Shown here in pieces: positions 44,179 through 52,248 of a stretch of 64,000 bases of DNA. The translations under genes and the position numbers were made by a program. A model generated the notes under the pieces. The model was not told the origin of the DNA. It worked only from the letters and a program-made list of their open reading frames with translations, and did no database searches. This stretch comes from CAIWHR01 sp039931775 (lineage in GTDB: Bacteria > Pseudomonadota > Gammaproteobacteria > Burkholderiales > Casimicrobiaceae), in the NCBI GenBank assembly GCA_039931775.1, contig JBDTRG010000189.1, positions 1 through 64,000 of the forward strand, in the 5' to 3' direction. Numbering within the stretch: position 1 is the stretch's first letter; the number at the start of each line of letters is the position of its first letter.

Positions 44179-44706
44179 ATGCGCAAATTTATCGACGGGT
44201 ACTACCGGCTGCTCAGCGTGCTCCTGGGTTTGAGCGTCGGCATCCTGGTCTTGCCGGTGACGCTGCAGATGATCTCGCGCTTCACGCAGCTCATCCCGGC
44301 GTGGATCTGGACCGAGGAGTTGGCGCGCTTTCTGTTCATCTGGATGGTGATGCTGGGAGCGATGATCGGCGTGCGCGACGGATCGCACTTCGACGTCGAC
44401 GTCTGGCCGGAGCTGAAGCCGAGGTTCAACGCCGCGCTTCGGCTTTTCTCTATGGTATTCGTGCTGGTGTTCGCGCTGGTGTTCGTCTGGTACGGAATCA
44501 AGTTCGTGCAGTTCGGCTGGAACCAGACCTCCGAACTCGCGGACCTGCCGATGACCTATATCTTCATAGCGTGGCCCTTGACGGGGTTCACGTGGCTGCT
44601 GTTCGGCTGGGAACGCATGAGGGCGGATCTGCGCATCGTGATCGACGGCCCCGCGCCGGAGGACACATCGAAACACCGCGACATCGGCACCGGTAGCGTC
44701 GTATGA
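44179..44706 (+). CDS. TRAP transporter small permease DctQ
   Basis: A 175-residue inner-membrane protein with four predicted helices (LSVLLGLSVGILVLPVTLQM, RFLFIWMVMLGAMIGVRDG, FSMVFVLVFALVFVWYGIKF, IAWPLTGFTWLLFGWE). The DctQ signature WTEELARFLFIWMVMLGA is intact. The start is uncertain: ATG 44179 has a gggagg element only three bases away, GTG 44155 has none. It lies between dctP and dctM and stabilises the large permease. Confidence 0.92.
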   Translation: MRKFIDGYYRLLSVLLGLSVGILVLPVTLQMISRFTQLIPAWIWTEELARFLFIWMVMLGAMIGVRDGSHFDVDVWPELKPRFNAALRLFSMVFVLVFALVFVWYGIKFVQFGWNQTSELADLPMTYIFIAWPLTGFTWLLFGWERMRADLRIVIDGPAPEDTSKHRDIGTGSVV

Positions 44707-44728
44707 GCGGCACCGACGGGAGCCTGGT

Positions 44729-44758
44729 ATGAACGCCGCCGTGTGGGCCCACAAATGA
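44729..44758 (+). CDS. Possible leader peptide before dctM
   Basis: ATG 44729 with a ggag element opens a nine-codon frame (MNAAVWAHK) that ends in an ATGA overlap with the dctM start at 44755. It could couple translation of dctM, or be an accident of sequence. Confidence 0.25.
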   Translation: MNAAVWAHK

Positions 44759-46074
44759 CTGGGGCCACGCTTACGCCGGGTATGGCGGCGATGCTGCTTT
44801 TCGGCGCGTTCTTCCTGCTGATGGTCCTGCGCGTTCCGATCGCTTTCGCGCTCGGGCTCGCGTCGCTGCCCGTACTCTTCATCGAGCCGCGGCTCTCGCC
44901 GATGGTCGTGTTCAACACCACGTTCAAAGCGTACAACTCGTTCATCCTGCTCGCGGTGCCGTTTTTCCTGCTCACCGCCAACTTGATGAACGTCGGGGGC
45001 ATCACCGATCGACTTGTGACGCTCTCGCGCACGATGGTCGGCAATTTTCCTGGGGCGCTCGCGCAGATCAACGTGCTGCTGTCGGTGTTCTTCGCCGGCA
45101 TCTCGGGCTCGTCCACCGCCGACGCCGCGAGCCAGGGCAAGATCTTCATCGAAGCGCAGGTCAAGGAAGGCTACGACCTCTCCTTCTCGATCGCGATCAC
45201 CGCGGTATCGGCGGTGCTGGCGGTGATCATTCCGCCGTCGATCCTGATGGTCGTGTGGGGCGGTGTGCTGCAGGTGTCGATCGGCGCGCTCTACCTGGCC
45301 GGCATCCTCCCGGGGCTGCTGATCGGGCTCGCGCAGATGGCGACGGTCCATGTCTACGCCAAGATTCGCCACTACCCGACCTATCCGCGGGCCACGTTCA
45401 AGGAATTCTTCAAGGCTGCCGCGGTAGCCGTTCCCGCATTGATGACGCCGTTCATCATTGTCGGCGGCATCCTGCTCGGATGGTTCACATCCACCGAGTC
45501 CGCGGCGGCCGCCGTGATCTACGCCGCCGTGCTGTCGATGGTCTTCTACCGCGAGCTGGGTCGAAAGGAGCTGTGGCACGCGCTGCTCGAAACCGGAAAG
45601 CTCTCGGCGATCGCGCTGTTCTGCGTCGGCACCGCGTCGGTGTTCGGGTGGCTCCTCGCGTACTTCCAGATTCCGAAGGCGCTGCTGGAAAATGTACAGT
45701 CGTGGGGGTTGGGTCCGATCGGCGCGGGCTTCTTCATCGTGGCCGTGTTCCTGGTGGTCGGCTGCTTCCTCGACGCGATCCCGGCCATCATCATCGTCGG
45801 CACCACGCTGCAGCCACTGGCGGAATCGGTGCACATGCACCCGGTCTCGTTCGCGATCATCAGCATCCTCGCGCTGGCGTTCGGCCTGGTCACGCCGCCC
45901 TACGGGCTGTGCCTGATGATCTCGTGCGCGATCGCCAAGGTTCGGTTACGATTTGCGCTCAAGGACACGCTGATCATGCTGGTCCCGATGCTGCTGGTGC
46001 TGAGTGCGATGGTCGTCTGGCCGGAGATTCCGCTGTTGCTCCCGCAGCTCATCCGGCCGGAGTTCCTGAAATAG
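44755..46074 (+). CDS. TRAP transporter large permease DctM
   Basis: A 439-residue inner-membrane protein with about twelve helices; the translocating subunit of the sodium-driven TRAP system. Family blocks are LRVPIAFALGLASLPVL, LLAVPFFLLTANLMNVGGIT, VFFAGISGSSTADAASQG, AVIIPPSILMVVWG and FGLVTPPYGLCLMISCAIA. ATG 44755 overlaps the stop of a nine-codon frame; GTG 44743 and ATG 44782 are alternatives. It is 48 bases behind dctQ and is followed by a dioxygenase gene. Confidence 0.93.
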   Translation: MTGATLTPGMAAMLLFGAFFLLMVLRVPIAFALGLASLPVLFIEPRLSPMVVFNTTFKAYNSFILLAVPFFLLTANLMNVGGITDRLVTLSRTMVGNFPGALAQINVLLSVFFAGISGSSTADAASQGKIFIEAQVKEGYDLSFSIAITAVSAVLAVIIPPSILMVVWGGVLQVSIGALYLAGILPGLLIGLAQMATVHVYAKIRHYPTYPRATFKEFFKAAAVAVPALMTPFIIVGGILLGWFTSTESAAAAVIYAAVLSMVFYRELGRKELWHALLETGKLSAIALFCVGTASVFGWLLAYFQIPKALLENVQSWGLGPIGAGFFIVAVFLVVGCFLDAIPAIIIVGTTLQPLAESVHMHPVSFAIISILALAFGLVTPPYGLCLMISCAIAKVRLRFALKDTLIMLVPMLLVLSAMVVWPEIPLLLPQLIRPEFLK

Positions 46075-46182
46075 GCATGAGCGAGGCGGGCGAAGCCAAG
46101 GGCCGAAGGCCGCGTCGCCTCGCGAGTGCCAGGCGCCGACGCGTCAACGTGTGCTTGCCACGGAAATTCGAGGAGGCGCCAA

Positions 46183-47076
46183 ATGTTGCTGAGTCCCCTG
46201 TGCCCGGGCTTCGGACTGGAGTCTGACGATGTCGACATCGCGCAACCGATGTCCGACGCGACATTCGCCGAGATCGAGCGCGCGTTCTACGCCGGACAAG
46301 TGCTGGTGCTGCGGGGGCAATCGCTGACGCCGGCGCAGTTCGTCGGATTCGCGCGCCGGCTGGGGCCGCCCCAGCCGCACGTGATCGACCAGTTCCATCA
46401 CCCAGCGGATCCGAACATCCTGATTCTGTCCAATGTAAAGAGGGACGGGAAGCCGACGGGCTTGCAGGACGCCGGATCGTACTTCCACACCGACTATTCG
46501 TACCTGCAGATGCCGGCGCGGGCGACCACGCTTTATTCGATCGTCGTCCCGAGAGTCGGGGGCAACACGTTGTTCGCGAATCAGCAGACCGCGTACGACG
46601 ATCTGCCCGAGACGATGAAAAAGCGGATCGAGCCGCTCTACGGCATCCACCATTACGGCAATCGTCACGACACCGACGACGCGAGCCGCACGGCGGCCTC
46701 CCCATTGACCGACGAGCAGAAGGCGAAGATGCCGCTCATCACCCATCGCGTCGCGCGCCCACATCCGGTCACCGGAAAGAAATCGCTGTACGCGGTGTCC
46801 GGCAGCTCGTTCGGTATCGTCGGCATGCCGCAGGACGAGGCGTACGGCCTGCTGGACGAACTCGCCGCCCATTCGACGCAGCCGAAGTACCGCTATTCGC
46901 TGAAGTACGGCGTCGGCGACGTCGTCATCTGGGACAACGCGTCGTTGCTGCACTCGGCAACGCTGATCGATCCCGACGATGCGCGCACGCTGTGGCGGAT
47001 CACCGTGCTCGAGCCGACGCCCGTCGGAATGGCGCCGCAGGTGATCGCGCCGACGTTTGCGACTGGCGCGATGTAG
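46183..47076 (+). CDS. TauD/TfdA-family Fe(II)/2-oxoglutarate-dependent dioxygenase
   Basis: A 297-residue oxygenase. The facial-triad motif is FHTDYSYLQMPARATTLYS (HxD), and the distal His lies in WDNASLLHSATLID with the 2-oxoglutarate Arg in RTLWRITVLEP. The substrate is unknown; its place behind the TRAP genes suggests that it acts on the imported acid or a derived compound. ATG 46183 has a gaggagg site and gives MLLSPLCPGFGLESDDVD; the frame also opens at 46126. Convergent with the AtuA_C gene, 7 bases away. Confidence 0.93.
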   Translation: MLLSPLCPGFGLESDDVDIAQPMSDATFAEIERAFYAGQVLVLRGQSLTPAQFVGFARRLGPPQPHVIDQFHHPADPNILILSNVKRDGKPTGLQDAGSYFHTDYSYLQMPARATTLYSIVVPRVGGNTLFANQQTAYDDLPETMKKRIEPLYGIHHYGNRHDTDDASRTAASPLTDEQKAKMPLITHRVARPHPVTGKKSLYAVSGSSFGIVGMPQDEAYGLLDELAAHSTQPKYRYSLKYGVGDVVIWDNASLLHSATLIDPDDARTLWRITVLEPTPVGMAPQVIAPTFATGAM

Positions 47077-47083
47077 CTGACTA

Positions 47084-47389
47084 CTAGCTGACGTCCATCT
47101 CCAGCAACGCCGACGACAGCGACTTGCCGTGCGCGTCGAGCGCGAGCGAGGTCGTGACGCCGCCGTTGAGCGCGTGGTGGCAGACGAATTGCAGCGCGCC
47201 GAGCTGGGGCAACTCAAAGCGGCGGATATCGCCCTTCACGATGCCGGAGAGGTGCTGCGCGACCGCTTTGATCGTCACGCGCTCGACGAGCAGCGGATAG
47301 TCGCCCGCGCGATAGGCGACGAGCGACAGGATCGACGTGTCGCCCTTGTCCCCGGCGCGGCAGTGCGCGAGGTCATACAACTTCGGCAT
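47084..47389 (-). CDS. AtuA-related C-terminal-domain protein
   Basis: A 101-residue protein of the AtuA_C type, usually found as the C-terminal domain or partner of AtuA. It starts MPKLYDLAHCRAGDKGDTSI and keeps GDIRRFELPQLGALQFVCHH, then ALNGGVTTSLALDAHGKSL. The ATG at 47389 has a ggag element and lies inside the 3' end of the AtuA gene, with a 17-base overlap. It is translated with AtuA, so the split family domain is expressed as a pair. Confidence 0.9.
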   Translation of the reverse strand: MPKLYDLAHCRAGDKGDTSILSLVAYRAGDYPLLVERVTIKAVAQHLSGIVKGDIRRFELPQLGALQFVCHHALNGGVTTSLALDAHGKSLSSALLEMDVS

Positions 47390-48716
47390 GCGGGCTCCAT
47401 TCGCGGACGGTGACACCCGGCTTGACTCGCGATCGATCGATCAGCGTGGACACGATGCCGACCTGCTCGGTGACGAGCTTGCGGGTGCCGCCGCCGCCGG
47501 CGGGACCGTTCGTGTACAGCGCCTCGACCTCGTCGCCGACGATCGCGGCCTCCGCTCGCGACGTCGCGCGCCCCGCGACGCGCAGGCGCACTTCGTACGG
47601 CCTCTCGAGGTCATCGAGCGCGCGGCCGTGCAGCGACGTGCTGCCGATCAGGTCGATGCGCAACTCGGCGAAGCGCCCATCGAGGCGTTCGCGAAGGATG
47701 TCGGCCGCGAGGCGCGCGCGCGCGACGGCGTTGACGCCCGCGTAGCCGATCTCTCCTTCGCCGACGTAGCCGGCAAGATAGCCGACGCTGACCTTGAGTT
47801 GCGCGGGCCGCGCCCGCCCGCGCGCACCGCGAACGGCGATACGGTCCCGGCCGGTTTCGGTCAGCGTCACCGCGGAGAAATCGGCCGTCACGTCCGGCGT
47901 CAGATAACCATGCGGGTCGATGACTTCGTAGAGGAGTTGCTCGGTCGCCGTCGCGACGGTGATCCGGCCGCCGGTACCGGCAACCTTGCCGAGCGTCGCA
48001 TCGCCGTCGGCGTTTACGTCGGCAAACGGAAAGCCGAGGTTCGCCATGCCTGAAATGTCCTTCCGCCCCGGATCCGCGAAGTAGCCGCCGCACAGCTGGC
48101 CCGCGCATTCGAGCAGATGGCCCACGGCGGTACCGCGCGCAAGTCGATCGACGTCTTCAGCCGTCCAGCCGAATTCGTGCATCAGCGGCGCGACGAAGAG
48201 CGACGGGTCGGCGACGCGGCCGGTGACCACGATGTCGGCACCGCTCGCAAGGGCCGGCAGCAGCGCTTCGGCGCCGAGATAAGCGTTGGCCGAAACGATC
48301 GGCCCGTAATGCGAAAGCGGCAAGCCTGTCTCCATCGCCGGTGCGTCGAGATCGAGCGCGTCCAGCACGTCGTCGCCGGTGACCGCGGCCACCTTGACTG
48401 GGAGGTCGAGGCGCTTCGCGATCGCGACGATCGCCTCCGCCGCGCCCAGCGGATTGGCCGCGCCGAAATTGCTGACGAGGCGGAAGCGGCGGCGCGCGAG
48501 AATCGGCAGCAGCGATTCGACGCGTTCGGTGAGCCGCGCGTCGAAGCCCGCCGCCAGGTCATTGCGCTTTCGCAGTTGGGCGAGCGCGATCGTCCGCTCG
48601 GCGAGGCACTCGAGCACCAGGTAGTCGAGTGCCCCGTGTTCGGCGAGATGAACGGGGGCATCGAGACGGTCGCCCGCGAAGCCGGCGCCGCCGCCCAATC
48701 GCAATGTCGTGCGCAC
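47373..48716 (-). CDS. Acyclic terpene utilisation AtuA family protein (DUF1446)
   Basis: A 447-residue cytosolic protein of the AtuA family. Family blocks include LRLGGGAGFAGDRLDAPVHL, YLVLECLAERTIALAQ, LVSNFGAANPLGAAEAI, GADIVVTGRVADPSLFVAP and GHLLECAGQLCGGYFADPG. AtuA is needed for acyclic terpene catabolism in Pseudomonas, but most homologues in Burkholderiales sit with Bug receptors and act on other acids. The start is GTG 48716, without a good ribosome binding site. It lies 33 bases behind the Bug receptor gene. Confidence 0.9.
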   Translation of the reverse strand: MRTTLRLGGGAGFAGDRLDAPVHLAEHGALDYLVLECLAERTIALAQLRKRNDLAAGFDARLTERVESLLPILARRRFRLVSNFGAANPLGAAEAIVAIAKRLDLPVKVAAVTGDDVLDALDLDAPAMETGLPLSHYGPIVSANAYLGAEALLPALASGADIVVTGRVADPSLFVAPLMHEFGWTAEDVDRLARGTAVGHLLECAGQLCGGYFADPGRKDISGMANLGFPFADVNADGDATLGKVAGTGGRITVATATEQLLYEVIDPHGYLTPDVTADFSAVTLTETGRDRIAVRGARGRARPAQLKVSVGYLAGYVGEGEIGYAGVNAVARARLAADILRERLDGRFAELRIDLIGSTSLHGRALDDLERPYEVRLRVAGRATSRAEAAIVGDEVEALYTNGPAGGGGTRKLVTEQVGIVSTLIDRSRVKPGVTVREWSPHAEVV

Positions 48717-48749
48717 GAGGAGTCGTCGCCTTTGCGGCGAATCGCAGAA

Positions 48750-49712
48750 CTACTCGGCCTCGATCCCGGCCTTCTTGATGATGCCCTTCCACTTTTCCGA
48801 CTCGGCCGCCTGGAACTTGCCGAGTTCGGCCGGCGTCGTGACGAACGGATCGGTGCCGGTGCTCGCGTAGTACTGCTGGATCGCGGTGCCTTTGGTCGCC
48901 TCGACGAGCATGTCGTGCAACTTCGCGACAACCGCGGGCGGCGTGCCCGCCGGAACGTAGGCGGCGAACCAGAAGCTCATCTCGTAGCCCTTCAATCCTG
49001 CCTCGGAGATCGTCGGTAGTTCGGGAGCGAGCGGCGAGCGCTTCGCGGTGCTGACGCCGAGCGCACGCACTTTGCTGCCCTTCACCTGCGGCAGGCCGGT
49101 CGCCATGTCGGTGATCATCATGTTGATCTGGCCGCCGAGCAGATCGTTGATCGCGAGCGGGTTGCTCTTGTACGGAACGTGCAGGAGCTCGACGCCGGCC
49201 ATCTGCTGGAACATTTCGCCGGCCACCCGCGACGACGAGCTGCCGCTGCCGAAGCTCACTTTGCCGGGCTGCGCCTTGGCAAGCGCGATGAATTCGGCGA
49301 CCGACTTGGCCGGCAGGTTCAGGTTGACGATCATCACCTGACCGCCCTTGCCGAGCCCGGTGATCGGTAGGAAATCCTTCACCGGATCGTACGGCAGCTT
49401 CTTGAACAGGTGCTCGTTGGCCGCGTGCGTGGTGTTGGTCGTGATGAAGACCGTGTAGCCGTCCGGCGCCGCCTTCTTGACGGTCTCGGCGCCGATGAAG
49501 CCCGATGCACCGGGCTTGTCGTCGACGACGACCGATTGTTTCGAGATGCGCGTCAACTCCACACCCAGCGCGCGGGCGAGCTGGTCGGTCGCGCTACCGG
49601 CCGCGAACGGGACGACGAACGTGATCGTCTTGTCGGGGTAGTCGGCGAAGGCGGTGCCGGCGATCGCGAAAGCGAGCGCGCCAGCGAACAAGCGGAAGGC
49701 GGATGTGGGCAT
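48750..49712 (-). CDS. Bug/TctC-family substrate-binding protein
   Basis: A 320-residue periplasmic receptor. The signal peptide (RLFAGALAFAIAGTAFA) is followed by DYPDKTITFVVPFAAGSATD, VVVDDKPGASGFIGAETVKK, SFGSGSSSSRVAGEMFQ and LLHVPYKSNPLAINDLLGGQ. ATG 49712 has a ggag site; the frame also opens at 49778. It heads a three-gene operon with AtuA and AtuA_C and is divergent from a LysR gene. It probably binds an organic acid handled by that operon. Confidence 0.93.
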   Translation of the reverse strand: MPTSAFRLFAGALAFAIAGTAFADYPDKTITFVVPFAAGSATDQLARALGVELTRISKQSVVVDDKPGASGFIGAETVKKAAPDGYTVFITTNTTHAANEHLFKKLPYDPVKDFLPITGLGKGGQVMIVNLNLPAKSVAEFIALAKAQPGKVSFGSGSSSSRVAGEMFQQMAGVELLHVPYKSNPLAINDLLGGQINMMITDMATGLPQVKGSKVRALGVSTAKRSPLAPELPTISEAGLKGYEMSFWFAAYVPAGTPPAVVAKLHDMLVEATKGTAIQQYYASTGTDPFVTTPAELGKFQAAESEKWKGIIKKAGIEAE

Positions 49713-49767
49713 GGGGGTCTCCGAGAGCAGTTTGCGGGGCGACCCGCCATTGGACGCCGAGTCGACA

Positions 49768-49773
49768 TATAAT
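49768..49773 (+). promoter_or_regulatory. Candidate -10 element of the LysR gene
   Basis: TATAAT lies 40 bases before the LysR start, in the AT-rich divergent region. It overlaps the area in which the divergent operon promoter must also sit. Confidence 0.35.
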
Positions 49774-49777
49774 GCCA

Positions 49778-49812
49778 ATGAATAATTTATATCACTATTA
49801 TTACGTATTCAT
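49778..49812. promoter_or_regulatory. Nested inverted repeats, candidate LysR operator
   Basis: ATGAATA and TATTCAT arms (49778-49784, 49806-49812) enclose a second pair, AATAAT and ATTATT (49781-49786, 49797-49802). The region is strikingly AT-rich for this chromosome and lies between the divergent LysR and Bug-AtuA genes. Control of both by the LysR protein is inferred. Confidence 0.45.
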
Positions 49813-50700
49813 ATGGATATCAGCCTGCGCCAGCTTCGCGCCTTCGCCTCCATCGGGCGGCTCGGCAGCTTCACCCGCGCGGCCGCCGCATTGCACGTAA
49901 CGCAACCGGCGCTGTCGACGCAGATCCGCGAGCTCGAAGCGGCGCTCGGCGTGAAGCTCTTCGACCGCAGCACGCGGTCGGTCAGCCTCACCCGGGCGGG
50001 CGAGGACCTGCTGCCGGTCGTCGACGGCGTGCTGGGCGAGATCGGCTCGGTGCTGACGCGCGCCAGCGATGTCGCGCATCGCAACACCGGGCGCGTCAGC
50101 GTCGCCGCGCTGCCGTCGCTGTCGGCAACGGTGATGCCCGGGGTCGTCGCGCGGATGCGCGCGCTGCATCCGGGGATCGTCGTCGTCATACGCGACGCGC
50201 TCGCCGAGCGGATCCTGGGCCTCGTCCGGGCCGGCGAGGTCGATCTGGCGCTGACCAGCAAGCCGCCTATCGATCCGCAGCTGCAGTTCACCCCATCGAT
50301 GCGCGACCGCATGGTGGCCGTGCTGCCGCCGTCGCATCCGCTCGCGACCGCCAAGACCGTGCGCCTCGCCGATCTTCTCGCTTCGCCTTTCATCCTGATG
50401 GACCGCGACAGCAGCGTGCGGAGGAGCGTCGACGCCGCCTGCGCTTCGATCGGGCGGATGGCGGAGCCTCAGTTCGAAGTGGCGTACATGTCGACCGCGA
50501 TCGGACTCGTCCGCGCCGGGCTCGGCGCAACGCTGCTGCCTTCCTCCGCGGCGGAATTGCAGGCGACCGGCGATTTGGTCGTCCGCGACCTCGCCGCGCC
50601 ACGGATCGACCGCGAGCTGGGGGTGCTGAAGCTGCGTCGGCGCGCCTACTCCCCGGCGGCCGAGGCGCTGGTGTCGGTGCTGGCCGGGACGCTCCGTTGA
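49813..50700 (+). CDS. LysR-family transcriptional regulator
   Basis: A 295-residue regulator. Helix-turn-helix: MDISLRQLRAFASIGRLGSF, then AAALHVTQPALSTQIRELEA. The substrate-binding domain follows (SVAALPSLSATVMPGVVARM, LALTSKPPIDPQLQF). It resembles the GltR/CynR-like group that controls organic-acid operons in Burkholderiales. It is divergent from the Bug-AtuA-AtuA_C operon and is its likely regulator. A terminator lies 56 bases downstream. Confidence 0.93.
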   Translation: MDISLRQLRAFASIGRLGSFTRAAAALHVTQPALSTQIRELEAALGVKLFDRSTRSVSLTRAGEDLLPVVDGVLGEIGSVLTRASDVAHRNTGRVSVAALPSLSATVMPGVVARMRALHPGIVVVIRDALAERILGLVRAGEVDLALTSKPPIDPQLQFTPSMRDRMVAVLPPSHPLATAKTVRLADLLASPFILMDRDSSVRRSVDAACASIGRMAEPQFEVAYMSTAIGLVRAGLGATLLPSSAAELQATGDLVVRDLAAPRIDRELGVLKLRRRAYSPAAEALVSVLAGTLR

Positions 50701-50756
50701 CAACCCCTGACAGGTTGCGACGCTGACCCGCGACTGACCCCGGTCGTCGTCCGGCA

Positions 50757-50783
50757 AAAGGCCCGCCTCGCGCGGGCTTTTTG
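50757..50783 (+). terminator. Rho-independent terminator after the LysR gene
   Basis: AAAGGCCCGC and GCGGGCTTTTT: a 6-base G+C stem (gcccgc/gcgggc) with a 5-base loop and flanking A and T runs. It isolates the LysR gene from the iron-type ABC operon behind it. Confidence 0.8.
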
Positions 50784-50870
50784 TTGAGGGGCGCGACGTG
50801 GCGTCCGATACAATGCGCGCTGTCGGCGCGCCTCCACCGAAGGCTCGCGCCCACCCTACGGAGGAGCACC

Positions 50871-52196
50871 ATGTTTCGTCTATCCTGCTCGTCGCGTGCC
50901 CGCGCGACAGATTGCCGCTTGGCCATCGCGCTCGTTTGCGCCGCACTCGCGCTGCCCGTCGCCGCGGAAACGGTGACCGTCATCACGTCGTTCCCCAAGG
51001 AGCTGACGACCGCCTACAAGAAGGCGTTCGAGGCAAAATTCCCGAACGACAAAGTGGAGATCCTGAACAAGAACACTGCGGCCGGCATCGCTTTCGTGCG
51101 CGAGCAGCCGGTCGGCAGCCGACCCGAGATCTTCTGGGCGTCCGCGCCCGACGCGTTCGAAGTCCTCGCGTCGTCAAAGCTCCTGCAGAAGACCGACGCG
51201 CAGAATCCGGCGGTGCCGGCCAAGGTTGGCAGCTATCCGATCAACGATCCGGAGGGCTTCTATTTCGGCCAGGCGCTCGCCGGGTACGGGATCATGTGGA
51301 ACACGCGCTACCTCGCGGCGAACAAACTGCCCGAACCGAAGCAATGGGCGGACCTCGCCAATCCGATCTGGCACGGCCACGTCGCCATGTCGAGTCCCTC
51401 ACGATCCGGTACGACGCACTTGACCGTCGAGACGATTCTCCAGGGCGAAGGCTGGGCAAAGGGCTGGACGCAGATCCTCACGATCGCCGGCAATTGCGCC
51501 GCAATCACCGAGCGAAGCTTCGGCGTGCCCGATGGCGTTGCCAGCGGCCAGTACGGCGCCGGTCTCGTCATCGACTTCTTCGGGCTCGCCGCGAAGAATT
51601 CCGGCATGCCGGTGGAGTTCATCTACCCGTCGGTCACCGCGATCGTGCCGGCGAACATCGCGCTCGTTGCCGGATCGAAGGCGCCCGAGGCGGGCAAGCG
51701 GTTCATCCAGTACACGCTGTCCGACGAGGGTCAGGCGCTGCTGCTCAGCAAAGAGATCAGCCGGTTGCCCGTGCTGCCCGCGACGTACGCGAAAGCGCCA
51801 GCCGGTTATCCGAACCCCTACTCCGGGAAAATTCAGGCGAAGGTCAATTTTGATTCGAGCCTGTCCGAGTCGCGTTATTACGTGGTCGTTGCGATGTTCG
51901 ACCAGGTGATCACGTTCCGACACAAGGAGCTCGCGGCCGCGGCGAAGGCGATCTACGACGCCGACAAGCGGATCGGTGGAAAGCCGAACGCGCAGCTCGA
52001 CGAGGCGCGGCGACTCGCGTTCACGCCGCCAGTCGATGCGAAGCAGGCCGCCGATCCCGCGTTGCTCGCGCTGTTCCGGACGGACAAGAAGGATGCCGAC
52101 GCGTCGAAGCGCCGCGCGCAGGTCGAGGAAGAGTGGGCGTCGAAGGCCAAGGCGAACTACGCCAAGGCGCAGGAGCTCGCCAACGCGGTGAAGTGA
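50871..52196 (+). CDS. ABC transporter substrate-binding protein, iron(III)-type family 1
   Basis: A 441-residue periplasmic binding protein. The signal peptide (RLAIALVCAALALPVAAE) is followed by TVTVITSFPKELTTAYKKAF. The domain runs KFPNDKVEILNKNTAAGIAF, FWASAPDAFEVLASSKLLQK and YFGQALAGYGIMWNTRYLAA. An extended C-terminal part (about 360-441) is longer than in FbpA. ATG 50871 has a ggaggag site; the frame opens earlier at 50781. It heads a transporter operon. Iron is the usual ligand of such systems, but phosphonate- or sugar-phosphate-type ligands are possible. Confidence 0.9.
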   Translation: MFRLSCSSRARATDCRLAIALVCAALALPVAAETVTVITSFPKELTTAYKKAFEAKFPNDKVEILNKNTAAGIAFVREQPVGSRPEIFWASAPDAFEVLASSKLLQKTDAQNPAVPAKVGSYPINDPEGFYFGQALAGYGIMWNTRYLAANKLPEPKQWADLANPIWHGHVAMSSPSRSGTTHLTVETILQGEGWAKGWTQILTIAGNCAAITERSFGVPDGVASGQYGAGLVIDFFGLAAKNSGMPVEFIYPSVTAIVPANIALVAGSKAPEAGKRFIQYTLSDEGQALLLSKEISRLPVLPATYAKAPAGYPNPYSGKIQAKVNFDSSLSESRYYVVVAMFDQVITFRHKELAAAAKAIYDADKRIGGKPNAQLDEARRLAFTPPVDAKQAADPALLALFRTDKKDADASKRRAQVEEEWASKAKANYAKAQELANAVK

Positions 52197-52248
52197 CGGC
52201 ACGAGCGGCGGCCTTGCAACGCGCCGCCGCACGCAGGGGGATGAAACG

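Noticed and set aside
43138..45840. 900-residue open frame on the minus strand across the TRAP genes
   Set aside because: It is a His/Arg/Asp-rich shadow of dctPQM, which are recognisable families on the other strand.
46078..46226. 49-codon Arg-rich frame between dctM and the TauD-type gene
   Set aside because: No ribosome binding site, biased composition and overlap with the start of the dioxygenase gene.
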